The notes below the pieces were generated by a model. It saw only the letters and a list, made by a program, of their open reading frames with translations, ran no database searches and had not been told where the DNA came from. This document shows positions 26,517 to 34,907 of a stretch of 64,000 nt of DNA, in pieces; position 1 is the first letter of the stretch, and every line of letters starts with the position of its first letter. The translations under genes were made by a program, and so were the position numbers. Source of the stretch: Streptomyces mirabilis (GTDB lineage Bacteria > Actinomycetota > Actinomycetes > Streptomycetales > Streptomycetaceae); NCBI RefSeq assembly GCF_039503195.1, contig NZ_JBCJKP010000001.1, positions 6,324,001 to 6,388,000 of the forward strand, in the 5' to 3' direction.

Positions 26517-26550
26517 GGTGGAGTGTCGTACTCTCGTGCGACACTCCACC
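26517..26550. promoter_or_regulatory. 12-bp-arm inverted repeat abutting the LysE-family start
   Basis: GGTGGAGTGTCG (26517-26528) and CGACACTCCACC (26539-26550) are perfect inverts around 10 bp. The dyad ends 2 bp before the ATG, leaving no Shine-Dalgarno. It could be an operator over a leaderless promoter or an RNA hairpin that hides the start. Confidence 0.5.
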
Positions 26551-26552
26551 TC

Positions 26553-27206
26553 ATGCTTGGTGTTATCGACCTCCCGACCTATCTCGCGGGACTCGTGCTG
26601 ATCGTTCTGCTTCCCGGTCCGAACTCGCTGTACGTGCTGTCCGTCGCCGCCCGCAAGGGCATACGCACGGGATACACGGCCGCCGCGGGTGTCTGGTGCG
26701 GGGACACCGTGCTGATGACCCTGTCCGCGGCCGGAGTCGCCTCGCTGCTGCAGGCCAACGCCGTGCTGTTCGGGATCGTGAAGTACGCCGGGGCCGGATA
26801 TCTGACATGGCTGGCGGTCGGGATGCTGCGCGCCGCGTGGGGCATGTGGCGCACCCGGCACGAGCGGGCCGAGGAGAGCGAGGCCGCCGCGGCGCCGGCC
26901 GCCGAGGAGCGGCCCTACCGGCGGGCGCTGGTGATCAGCCTGTTCAACCCGAAGGCGATCCTGTTCTTCGTCGCCTTCTTCGTGCAGTTCGTGGACCCGG
27001 GCTACGCCTACCCGGCCCTCTCCTTCGTCGTCCTGGGCGCCTTCGCCCAGCTCGCCAGCTTCCTGTACCTCACCGCGCTGATCTTCAGCGGGACGAAGCT
27101 GGCGGCGGCCTTCCGGCGGCGCAAGCGGCTCTCGGCGGGGGCCACGACCGCGGCGGGCGCCCTGTTCCTGGGCTTCGCCGTGAAGCTCACCCTGGCCAGC
27201 GCCTAG
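26553..27206 (+). CDS. LysE/LeuE-family amino-acid exporter
   Basis: 217 aa with six predicted helices. The N-terminal signature LVLIVLLPGPNSLYVLSVAA, with GIRTGYTAAAGVWCGDTVLM, is typical of LeuE/RhtB exporters. A second signature (SLFNPKAILFFVAFFVQFVD) lies in the C-terminal half. It probably exports leucine or other small amino acids from the cytoplasm. The ATG at 26553 was preferred; a GTG at 26523 lies inside the inverted repeat and would add ten residues. Confidence 0.88.
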   Translation: MLGVIDLPTYLAGLVLIVLLPGPNSLYVLSVAARKGIRTGYTAAAGVWCGDTVLMTLSAAGVASLLQANAVLFGIVKYAGAGYLTWLAVGMLRAAWGMWRTRHERAEESEAAAAPAAEERPYRRALVISLFNPKAILFFVAFFVQFVDPGYAYPALSFVVLGAFAQLASFLYLTALIFSGTKLAAAFRRRKRLSAGATTAAGALFLGFAVKLTLASA

Positions 27207-27323
27207 GACAGCTCCTCGGCCAGGTCCTGGGACGCCCAAGCGCCTCGCGCACTCCGGCAGCCTCGAAGCCGTGTCGCCCGTCCACCCCACGTAACCGTCG
27301 GGGCGGATCAGGAAGAGGCGGCG
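27207..27323 (-). pseudogene. C-terminal remnant of an FAD-dependent aromatic monooxygenase
   Basis: The minus strand reads RRLFLIRPDGYVGWTGDTAS. This matches the end of PheA/PHBH-type FAD monooxygenases, where the motif is usually (V/I)RPDG(Y/H)(V/I)xWRG. A preceding piece in another frame (NPLFLGDAAS) recalls their GDAAH motif. Only about 40 codons remain, without a start. A decayed gene. Confidence 0.45.
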
Positions 27324-27403
27324 TCACCGAGGAACAGGGGGTTGGCCGACTTCCCTCGGTCGGCCGCGGCGGGCGCGGAGCTGTTCGAGGACTACGACCG
27401 GCC

Positions 27404-28588
27404 CTACGGCCGAGGCGTCCCCACGGTCGGCCGGGGCTTCGCCAGCGCCGTGCGCAGTTGGGGCGTCAGCCAGTTCTCCACGTACCGGTTCAGCAGCCAG
27501 GCCAGGAGCAGCATGCTCGCCGCCGTCAGCAGGAACGTGGCGTACGACGGGATGTGCAGCCCCTGGTGGAGGGCCTTGATGACGACCCAGCCCAGGTGCT
27601 CGTGGACGAGGTAGAAGGGGTACGTCAGCGCGCCCGCGACCGTCAGCCAGCGCCAGTTGGCCCAGCGCAGCCAGCCCAGGGCGATCGCGGCGACCGCGAC
27701 GTAGCCGAAGGTGACGACGAGGACGATGCCGTAGGTGGTGCGGTAGGAGAAGCCGCCCGCCTGCGGGGCGTGCCACAGCCCCTGCACCGCGTAGTGCTGG
27801 CCGATCAGCCAGCTCACGGCCACGATGCCCCAGGCGTACACGTCCTTGCGGTCGCGGTGCACCAGGTAGAGGCCGACGCCGCCGACGAAGTACGGCGCGT
27901 ACTCGGGCATCAGGACGATGTCCAGCAGCGGCATCTTGGCGCCCTGCGCGATGACGTAGGCCAGCGTCCAGCCGGCGCAGAACATGATCACGCGGCGGCG
28001 GTTCGCGCCCGGCAGGACGATGCACAGCGCGAAGAGGGCGTAGAAGCGGACCTCCGCCCACAGCGTCCAGCACACGCCCAGCACCCGGTCGACGCCGAGC
28101 GGATACTGCAGCATCGTGAAGTTGACCAGGGTGTCGCTCGGCGAGACCGTCTTGAACGCGACCATCGGCAGCGCGAACACCACCGTCACCAGGATGATGG
28201 CGGCCCAGTACGCGGGCAGCAGCCGGGAGGCGCGGGAGGCGAAGAACGAGCGCAGGGGGCGGCCCCAGCCGCTCATGCAGATGACGAAGCCACTGATCAC
28301 GAAGAACACCTGGACGCCCAGGCAGCCGTACGCGAAGTACCCGTGCAGCACGGGGAACTGGTGGCGCGGCGAGCTGCCCCAGGCCTTCGCGACCTCGCCG
28401 TCGCGTCCGCCGTAGTGGTACGCGGCCACCATCAGCGCGGCGACCAGCCGCAGTCCGTCCAGTGCGCGCAGCCGCGTCTCCCGGCGCTTGGCCGGTATCG
28501 CGGGGGGCGTTGCGTCCGTGGGCGGCAGGACGGTGCGGGCCACGGTGCCCGTGGAGGCCACTTGGACGGCCTCGCGCGAGTCGATCAC
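27404..28588 (-). CDS. Membrane acyltransferase (acyltransferase_3 / OafA-like)
   Basis: 394 aa, about 10-11 membrane helices. Family features: RALDGLRLVAALMVAAYHYG (with the conserved His), GVQVFFVISGFVICMSGWG and RPLRSFFASRASRLLPAYWA. Such proteins O-acylate extracellular polysaccharides or antibiotics, using acyl groups brought across the membrane. Its position next to two glycosyltransferase genes suggests it decorates the surface polymer made by this cluster. The GTG at 28588 has GAGGGGAAA 4-5 bp upstream. Confidence 0.9.
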   Translation of the reverse strand: MIDSREAVQVASTGTVARTVLPPTDATPPAIPAKRRETRLRALDGLRLVAALMVAAYHYGGRDGEVAKAWGSSPRHQFPVLHGYFAYGCLGVQVFFVISGFVICMSGWGRPLRSFFASRASRLLPAYWAAIILVTVVFALPMVAFKTVSPSDTLVNFTMLQYPLGVDRVLGVCWTLWAEVRFYALFALCIVLPGANRRRVIMFCAGWTLAYVIAQGAKMPLLDIVLMPEYAPYFVGGVGLYLVHRDRKDVYAWGIVAVSWLIGQHYAVQGLWHAPQAGGFSYRTTYGIVLVVTFGYVAVAAIALGWLRWANWRWLTVAGALTYPFYLVHEHLGWVVIKALHQGLHIPSYATFLLTAASMLLLAWLLNRYVENWLTPQLRTALAKPRPTVGTPRP

Positions 28589-28752
28589 AGGTTTCCCCTC
28601 AACGGGACTCAGTGGACCCACAGCACACTAATCCGATCAATAAGGTTTACCTGGCCGTCCGACCGACGATTCGCCCGACGGTCCCTACGCGTTCACTCGC
28701 ACGTCGTTTCGGGTTCCTGGGCCGGTTCGCGCGGCCCGGCCCAGGAACCGGA

Positions 28753-30087
28753 TCAGCGACCCACCGCCCGCTTCAGCGAGCGCGCGCGGCGCGCCACGCG
28801 GCGCACGGTGGCGTTGCGCGGGATGAACGCCAGCTGCGCCGGGACCGCGCCGGGCAGCGCCAGCGAGGTGAGGCGCTTGCGCTTGAAGTAGCGCCGGGTG
28901 TGGTGGTTCAGATGCCTGGTCAGGTAGGTCTCGGCGGCCGGGCGCAGGTCCGGGTAGATCTTCGGCTGCATCGCGAAGCCGACGGCCCGGACGAGGTCCG
29001 TCAGGGCCGTCACGTCCATGCTCCGGCGCTGCTCGTTGACCGCCGACTCGTCCGTCAGTTCGGGCAGCAGTGCGTCCACGATCGTGACGGGGACGCGGTT
29101 GCTGTTCTCGTACGGCGTGAGACGGTCGAGGAGGGGGCCGGTGCCGACGCGGGCGACCGGCAGGCCGTACAGCGCCGACGCGGTGAGCAGCGCGGTGGAG
29201 AAGCAGCCGACCACCAGGGCGGGGTGCATCCGCTGGTAGAGCACCTCGGCGAGGACCGGGGTGTCGAGCACGGTGAGGTCGGCACCGAGCTTCTCGGCCT
29301 CCTTCTCCAGCAGGCGCGACCAGCGGGCCGGGGCCGAGGGGTGCGGCTTGAACACCACGCGCGTGTGGCCGAGCGCGAGGGCGCCCTTCAGCATCCGAAC
29401 GTGGAGGTTCTCCTCCTCCTCGGCGGTGAGGATGTCCAGCGCGGAGAGGTACTGGCCGAGCAGGAGGGCCGGTTCGTCGACGAAGGGCAGCTCGTCGCCG
29501 GTGTCGACCAGTTCGGCGAGCACCTTCGAGAACGCGTCCGTCGGCACGATCTCCGGCTCGACGCCGAATTCGGTGAGGAGCAGCGGCTTGAGGCCGGGGA
29601 CGAGGTCCAGATGGAGCAGGCGGGTCACGCGCGTGCCGACCAGCGGGTCGATCTTGTTGCGGGTGGGTCCGTAGCTCATCAGGCCGTCCGCGTACACGGT
29701 GACGGGAGCGCCCATGAAGATCTGCGAGATGCCGAGTGCCGGGTTGACCTGGATCGACTCGACGGCCAGCTCGATGTCGTCGTCGCCGAGGTTCCAGGCG
29801 AGCCGCAGGTGCCGCTCCCACAGGGGGACGTCGTCGAGCCGAGGGGCCCAGCCGCCCGGGTGGAAGGGGGAGATGGTCTCGTTCCACGAGATCACGTCGT
29901 CGAAGCGGCCGCGCAGCTGCTCGAACCCGGGCATCTCGTCGAGGCCGGGCGTCGTCTCGGGCGTCGCCGCGTTGTTGGAGACGAGCAGGATGCGCCGGTC
30001 GGCGGGGCGGAAGCAATCGCTGTCCAGGGCCGCGGCGAGCGTGGCCGTGCCGTACAGCGTGGACGCCATGAAGATCTGGGTGGTCAC
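28753..30087 (-). CDS. Polysialyltransferase-like glycosyltransferase
   Basis: 444 aa, soluble GT-B type related to the alpha-2,8-polysialyltransferase family (GT38/PF07388). It begins MTTQIFMASTLYGTATLAAA. The donor-binding HP motif is in VVFKPHPSAPARWS, and VGCFSTALLTASALYG is the usual Ser-rich helix. The early D/E-D/E-G motif appears only as YADG. It probably adds nonulosonate or related sugars to a surface polymer at the inner membrane face; the basic C-terminus (RRVARRARSLKRAVGR) may bind membrane. GTG at 30087 overlaps the upstream GT2 stop by 4 bp. Confidence 0.82.
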   Translation of the reverse strand: MTTQIFMASTLYGTATLAAALDSDCFRPADRRILLVSNNAATPETTPGLDEMPGFEQLRGRFDDVISWNETISPFHPGGWAPRLDDVPLWERHLRLAWNLGDDDIELAVESIQVNPALGISQIFMGAPVTVYADGLMSYGPTRNKIDPLVGTRVTRLLHLDLVPGLKPLLLTEFGVEPEIVPTDAFSKVLAELVDTGDELPFVDEPALLLGQYLSALDILTAEEEENLHVRMLKGALALGHTRVVFKPHPSAPARWSRLLEKEAEKLGADLTVLDTPVLAEVLYQRMHPALVVGCFSTALLTASALYGLPVARVGTGPLLDRLTPYENSNRVPVTIVDALLPELTDESAVNEQRRSMDVTALTDLVRAVGFAMQPKIYPDLRPAAETYLTRHLNHHTRRYFKRKRLTSLALPGAVPAQLAFIPRNATVRRVARRARSLKRAVGR

Positions 30088-31064
30088 GCGGCCACCCCCG
30101 TGGTGGAAGCCGGACGGCGGCGCAGCCGGCGCAGCCGCGTGGCGCGCTGCACGTCCATCGAGTCGAGGGCGTCGTCGAGCACGTCCTGCGGCATGTTCCG
30201 CAGAGCGACGGCGCTCATCGACTTCAGTTTCCGTGCCACTGCCGGCTCGAACCTTTCGATGGATCCCAGATGATGGGAAATAATCGCGCAATAGGTGCGC
30301 ACGGCCTTGGGCAGGAGTTTTTCGGCGTCGCGGTCCGCCGCGGTTTCCGCCACCACCTGGTCGAACGCGCGAATGAAGTCGAGCTGACGCACGTCCCCGA
30401 TCTGGGTGAGGGAGGAGGCCACGCCACGTCGGTAGAACACACCGAGAAGCCCCACCGTGGCGAAGGATTCCGCCTCCCGGTGCAGTTTCCAGATCCAGGG
30501 CCGGTCCTCGGCCGTCCGCAGGCCGTCGGTGAAGTGCAACAGCCCCCGGTCGACCAGCCGGCGGTGGTAGATGCCCGCCCAGGCGTAGGCGTAGTCGACG
30601 GGGGTGGAGCGGTCGGCGGGCAGTATCGCGTCGCGGGGGTTCAGCACCACTCCGCGCCGGCCGTGCGGGACCCTGTGGATGGTGCGGGCCCGCGCGGTGC
30701 ACTGGACATGGTCCGTACGGACGAAGTCACAGCCCAGCTGCTCGATGGAGGCAACGAGTTGTTCGTAATAGCCGGGGGCGAGCCAGTCGTCCCCGTCGAG
30801 GAACGTGAGGTATTCGCCGTGCGCCGCGTCGATGCCCGTGTTGCGCGCGGTCGCCAGTCCTCCGTTCTTCTCGTGTCTGACATACACCGCGCCCGGGAGC
30901 TCGCGCTCCGCGCGCGCGAGAATGTCCGGAGTCTCGTCTCGCGAACAGTCGTCCACGAGAACGAATTCGAAGTCCTCACGTGCGTTCGCACGCAGGCTCT
31001 TCAAGGTGTCGGGTGCATATTGCTGCACGTTGTAGAACGGCACGATGACGGAGAGCTTGACCAC
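30084..31064 (-). CDS. GT2-family glycosyltransferase
   Basis: 326 aa, GT-A fold: VKLSVIVPFYNVQQYAPDTL, FVLVDDCSRDETPDI, HEKNGGLATARNTGIDAAHG and FLDGDDWLAPGYY with the metal-binding DGDD. It transfers a sugar from a nucleotide donor. It is first in the minus-strand half of the cluster and overlaps the polysialyltransferase-like gene by 4 bp. The GTG at 31064 starts the fold exactly; no clear Shine-Dalgarno is visible. Confidence 0.9.
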   Translation of the reverse strand: MVKLSVIVPFYNVQQYAPDTLKSLRANAREDFEFVLVDDCSRDETPDILARAERELPGAVYVRHEKNGGLATARNTGIDAAHGEYLTFLDGDDWLAPGYYEQLVASIEQLGCDFVRTDHVQCTARARTIHRVPHGRRGVVLNPRDAILPADRSTPVDYAYAWAGIYHRRLVDRGLLHFTDGLRTAEDRPWIWKLHREAESFATVGLLGVFYRRGVASSLTQIGDVRQLDFIRAFDQVVAETAADRDAEKLLPKAVRTYCAIISHHLGSIERFEPAVARKLKSMSAVALRNMPQDVLDDALDSMDVQRATRLRRLRRRPASTTGVAA

Positions 31065-31249
31065 CCACGTGACGTTAGGCGGCAGCCCGGCATTCGTCTT
31101 GACCGTTGGTGAGATGTCAGGTGAACGACGCGTGGCGAAGCCGTGAACCCAGCTGATTTCCGGCTGGAGCACGGCCTGATTCGCCATTCGTCGATGTGCT
31201 GTTAACCGTTTGTTGCATTCAGGTTGGGCCGCAACTCGGAATGGCTTCC

Positions 31250-31262
31250 TAGCGTCTTGGAC
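31250..31262 (+). promoter_or_regulatory. Putative leaderless promoter of the plus-strand polymer genes
   Basis: TAGCGT (31250-31255) is a good -10 box placed 7 bp before the GTG at 31263, the usual spacing of Streptomyces leaderless genes. No Shine-Dalgarno precedes the GTG. The intergenic stretch 31065-31249 must also hold the divergent promoter for the GT2 operon. Confidence 0.5.
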
Positions 31263-32570
31263 GTGCCAGCAAGTACCAGGAAGTCCCTGCGGGTCGCCGT
31301 TCTCGCGGATTCCGACACCCGGTGGAAATGGGGTTCGCTCACCGCGAATCGCATTTCGCCGACTGAATCGGACATTCTGCTCGACGGTTATCTCCTGCGT
31401 GGCCGAGCCACCCCCACCGCCCGCCAGCTCGAAGAAGTCGGCGTCCGCGCGGATTCCCTCCGCGAGGTCACCGCCGTCGAATTCCTGCGCGCCATGGAAG
31501 GGGAACCGTACGACGTCCTCGTCATCGCCCTCGTGGGCGGCGGTGTGCAGGCGATCCTGCACGGGCTGGCCCACGTCTGGGAGGGGCGGAGCAAGCGGCC
31601 CGTGGTCGTCACCGGCTATGTCGGCGTCGTCTACGAGAAGCTCGCCGACGGCCTGCTGCTGCGGCACGGCGCGGACCTCGTCCTCGCGAACTCCCGACAG
31701 GACGCGGAACGGTTCCGGGCCGTGTACGAGGGAGTGGGCGCCGACGCCTCCTCGGTGACGGAGGTGGCACTGCCCTTCCTGGGGGGCGCCGCCTACGAGA
31801 AGCACGACCCGTACACGGTCGTCTTCGCCGCCCAGCCCTCGGTCCCGGAGAACCGCAAGGACCGTACGTACCTGCTGAACCGGCTGATCCAGCACGCCCG
31901 CCTCCACCCGGACCGCGAGGTGCTGCTGAAGCTGCGCTCCAAGCCGGGCGAGCACACCACGCACATCGAGGAGCTGCCCTACCAGAAGCTGGCGCAGAAG
32001 ACCGATCTGCCCGCCAACTTCCGGCTGGTGTACGGCCACATGGGCGAGGTGCTCGACCGCACCGACCTGCTGGTCACCATCAGCTCCACGGCGGCCCTGG
32101 AGTCCCTGCACCGCCGCATCCCCACCGTCGTCCTCAGCGACCTCGGGGTGCGCGAGGCGCTCGGCAACCACCACTTCGTGGGCTCCGGCTGCCTCGCCTC
32201 CTGGGACCAGCTCGACGCCGGACACGAGCCGGCCCCCGACCCGGTGTGGGTGGCCCGGCAGGGCGTCGCCGCCGACGGCCGGTACGAGACGGCCTTCGAC
32301 GAGGCGCGCGCCCGGATCACCGGCCTGCTGGCGGCCCCCGGACTGCTGCCCCTCGCCCCCTACTACACGCCCGTCACCGCCCCCGGGTACCTCCCCGGGA
32401 TCCTCGCCCGCCACCACCTCGCCCCGGACGGCAGCCCGCTGCCCGGCGCCCCCGCGGCCGACAAGGAGCCCAGCCCCGTACGGCAGATCGTCCGCCGGGC
32501 GGCCCGCGGCGCCTACCGCCACGGAGTGCAGCGCGTGGCCCCCGTGATCCGGCGGATGGGGGAGCTGTGA
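31263..32570 (+). CDS. Putative glycosyltransferase (DUF6716/polysialyltransferase-like)
   Basis: 435 aa, GT-B-like. It begins RKSLRVAVLADSDTRWKWGS and continues VVVTGYVGVVYEKLADGLLL and SSTAALESLHRRIPTVVLSD, resembling actinobacterial DUF6716 putative glycosyltransferases and, more distantly, CDP-glycerophosphotransferase or polysialyltransferase folds. It has no membrane segment, and a basic tail (VRQIVRRAARGAYRHGVQRV). It is the first gene of the plus-strand operon, upstream of the CMP-sugar synthetase gene, and likely elongates the polymer. The GTG at 31263 was taken as a leaderless start. Confidence 0.78.
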   Translation: MPASTRKSLRVAVLADSDTRWKWGSLTANRISPTESDILLDGYLLRGRATPTARQLEEVGVRADSLREVTAVEFLRAMEGEPYDVLVIALVGGGVQAILHGLAHVWEGRSKRPVVVTGYVGVVYEKLADGLLLRHGADLVLANSRQDAERFRAVYEGVGADASSVTEVALPFLGGAAYEKHDPYTVVFAAQPSVPENRKDRTYLLNRLIQHARLHPDREVLLKLRSKPGEHTTHIEELPYQKLAQKTDLPANFRLVYGHMGEVLDRTDLLVTISSTAALESLHRRIPTVVLSDLGVREALGNHHFVGSGCLASWDQLDAGHEPAPDPVWVARQGVAADGRYETAFDEARARITGLLAAPGLLPLAPYYTPVTAPGYLPGILARHHLAPDGSPLPGAPAADKEPSPVRQIVRRAARGAYRHGVQRVAPVIRRMGEL

Positions 32571-32641
32571 CCACCGCCGATCGCTCGGGCCTTCCGCCGA
32601 TCCCAAGCCTTCCCCGTGTCCCTCGTCAAGGAGAACAGCGC

Positions 32642-33874
32642 ATGACCAACTCGGAAGCGGGTCACGCGGCGCCGGTGCGCCGGGTGCTCGCGGTGATTCC
32701 CGCGCGCGGCGGCTCCAAGGGCGTCCCCGCCAAGAACCTCCTCCCGGTCGGCGGAGTGCCGCTGGTGGCCCGCGCGGTGCGCGAGTGCCGGGCGACGCGG
32801 CTCGTCACGGACGTCGTGGTCTCCACCGACGACCAGGCGATCGCCGCCGCCGCCCGCGAGGCGGGCGCCGAGGTCGTACTGCGCCCCGCCGCCATCGCCG
32901 GTGACACCGCCACCTCCGAGGCCGCCGTCCTGCACGCCCTGGACGCCCACGAGGCGCTGCACGGATCCGCGGTCGACGTGGTCCTGCTCGTCCAGTGCAC
33001 CAGCCCGTTCATCACGCGGGAGGACATCGACGGGGTCGCCGGGGCGGTCGTCGAGAACGGCGCCGACACCGCGCTGACGGTGGCCGACTTCCACGGCTTC
33101 ATCTGGCGCGACGCCGCCGACGAGTCCACCGAGGGCGGCAACGGCGTCAACCACGACAAGTCCTTCCGGCCCCGCCGCCAGGACCGGCCCCAGGACCTCC
33201 TGGAGACCGGCGCGGCCTACGCCATGGCCGCGGCGGGCCTGCGCGAGCACCAGCACCGCTTCTTCGGCCGCACGGAGCTCGTCCGCACCGACCCGGCCCG
33301 CGTGCTGGAGATCGACGACCCGCACGACCTCGCCCGCGCCCGCGCGCTGGCCCCCCTCTTCGACGCGAACCGAGCCGGTTCGCTTCCGACCGCGGAGGAC
33401 ATCGACGCGGTCGTCCTCGACTTCGACGGCACCCAGACCGACGACAGGGTGCTGATCGACTCCGACGGACGGGAGTTCGTCTCCGTGCACCGCGGAGACG
33501 GCCTCGGTATCGCCGCCCTCCGCAAGAGCGGGCTGACGATGCTGATCCTGTCCACGGAACAGAACCCGGTGGTCGCCGCCCGGGCCCGGAAGCTCAAGAT
33601 TCCGGTCCTGCACGGCATCGACCGCAAGGACCTCGCACTGAAGCAGTGGTGCGAGGAGCAGGGCATCGCGCCTGAGCGCGTGCTCTACGTCGGCAACGAC
33701 GTCAACGACCTCCCGTGCTTCGCCCTCGTGGGCTGGCCCGTGGCGGTCGCGAGCGCCCACGACGTCGTGCGCGGCGCCGCACGCGCGGTCACCACCGTCC
33801 CCGGCGGCGACGGCGCGATCCGAGAGATCGCCAGCTGGATCCTCGGCCCTTCTCTCGACTCCCTCGACAAGTAA
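32642..33874 (+). CDS. CMP-nonulosonate (CMP-sialic/Kdn) synthetase fused to a KdsC-like HAD phosphatase
   Basis: 410 aa. Residues about 12-235 are a CMP-sialate synthetase: VLAVIPARGGSKGVPAKNL (CTP-binding loop), STDDQAIAAAAREAG and LLVQCTSPFI. From about 250 a HAD phosphatase follows: AVVLDFDGTQTDDRVLIDSD (motif I), LSTEQNPVVAARARKLKI and GNDVNDLPCFALVGWPVAVA (motif IV). The same domain order occurs in vertebrate CMAS. The fusion could dephosphorylate a 9-phosphate nonulosonate and then activate it with CTP. A GGAGAA Shine-Dalgarno precedes the ATG. Directly followed (14 bp) by neuB. Confidence 0.92.
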   Translation: MTNSEAGHAAPVRRVLAVIPARGGSKGVPAKNLLPVGGVPLVARAVRECRATRLVTDVVVSTDDQAIAAAAREAGAEVVLRPAAIAGDTATSEAAVLHALDAHEALHGSAVDVVLLVQCTSPFITREDIDGVAGAVVENGADTALTVADFHGFIWRDAADESTEGGNGVNHDKSFRPRRQDRPQDLLETGAAYAMAAAGLREHQHRFFGRTELVRTDPARVLEIDDPHDLARARALAPLFDANRAGSLPTAEDIDAVVLDFDGTQTDDRVLIDSDGREFVSVHRGDGLGIAALRKSGLTMLILSTEQNPVVAARARKLKIPVLHGIDRKDLALKQWCEEQGIAPERVLYVGNDVNDLPCFALVGWPVAVASAHDVVRGAARAVTTVPGGDGAIREIASWILGPSLDSLDK

Positions 33875-33888
33875 GGAACTTCTCCACC

Positions 33889-34827
33889 ATGAGCACCAAC
33901 TCCCGTCTGCGCCAGTTCGGTTCGAAGACCGCCGGCCCCGGCCACCCCGTCTACGTCGTCGGCGAGATCGGCATCAACCACAACGGCGAGCTCGAGAACG
34001 CCTTCAAGCTGATCGACGCCGCCGCCGAGGCCGGCTGCGACGCGGTCAAGTTCCAGAAGCGCACCCCGGAGATCTGCACCCCGCGCGACCAGTGGGACAT
34101 CGAGCGCGACACCCCCTGGGGCCGCATGACCTACATCGACTACCGCCACCGCGTGGAGTTCGGTGAGGACGAGTACCGCCAGATCGACGAGTACGCCAAG
34201 AGCAAGAACATCGACTGGTTCGCCTCCCCGTGGGACACCGAGGCCGTCGCCTTCCTCGAGAAGTTCGACGTCCCCGCCCACAAGGTCGCCTCCGCGTCCC
34301 TCACCGACGACGAGCTGCTGCGCGCCCTGCGCGCCACCGGCCGCACGGTCATCCTCTCCACGGGCATGTCGACCCCGAAGCAGATCCGCCACGCGGTCGA
34401 GGTCCTGGGCAGCGACAACATCCTGCTCTGCCACGCCACCTCGACGTACCCGGCGAAGGCCGAGGAGCTCAACCTCCGCGTCATCAACACCCTCCAGGCC
34501 GAGTACCCGAACGTCCCGATCGGCTACTCCGGCCACGAGACGGGCCTGCAGACCACGCTGGCCGCGGTCGCCCTGGGCGCCGCCTTCGTCGAGCGCCACA
34601 TCACCCTCGACCGCGCGATGTGGGGCTCCGACCAGGCCGCCTCCGTCGAGCCGGGGGGCCTCACCCGCCTCGTCCGCGACATCCGCACCATCGAGGCCTC
34701 CCTCGGCGACGGCGTCAAGAAGGTCTACGAGTCCGAGCTCGGCCCCATGAAGAAGCTGCGCCGCGTCACCGGCGTCGTCGCCGAGGCCGAGATCGCCGCG
34801 GCCGCGGGCGAGCCGGTCACGGTCTGA
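33889..34827 (+). CDS. neuB: NeuB-family nonulosonate (N-acetylneuraminate/Kdn-type) synthase
   Basis: 312 aa. The NeuB TIM barrel is complete: YVVGEIGINHNGELENAFKL, DAVKFQKR, WFASPWDTEAVAFLEKF, ILSTGMSTPKQIRHAVEVLG, CHATSTYPAKAEELNLRVI, GYSGHETGL and ERHITLDRAMWGSDQAASVE. It condenses PEP with a mannose-type sugar (ManNAc or mannose, or the 6-phosphate) to a nine-carbon 2-keto acid. The C-terminal SAF (antifreeze-like) domain of typical bacterial NeuB is missing. No NeuC epimerase is present in the cluster, which fits Kdn from mannose-6-phosphate at least as well as Neu5Ac. Confidence 0.93.
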   Translation: MSTNSRLRQFGSKTAGPGHPVYVVGEIGINHNGELENAFKLIDAAAEAGCDAVKFQKRTPEICTPRDQWDIERDTPWGRMTYIDYRHRVEFGEDEYRQIDEYAKSKNIDWFASPWDTEAVAFLEKFDVPAHKVASASLTDDELLRALRATGRTVILSTGMSTPKQIRHAVEVLGSDNILLCHATSTYPAKAEELNLRVINTLQAEYPNVPIGYSGHETGLQTTLAAVALGAAFVERHITLDRAMWGSDQAASVEPGGLTRLVRDIRTIEASLGDGVKKVYESELGPMKKLRRVTGVVAEAEIAAAAGEPVTV

Positions 34828-34907
34828 GGTCCTGACCTCCAGAACCCCCCACGCGTTACCTCCCACCTCCCTACGACAACTCCTCACGACAGGACGGTCG
34901 TACGTCG

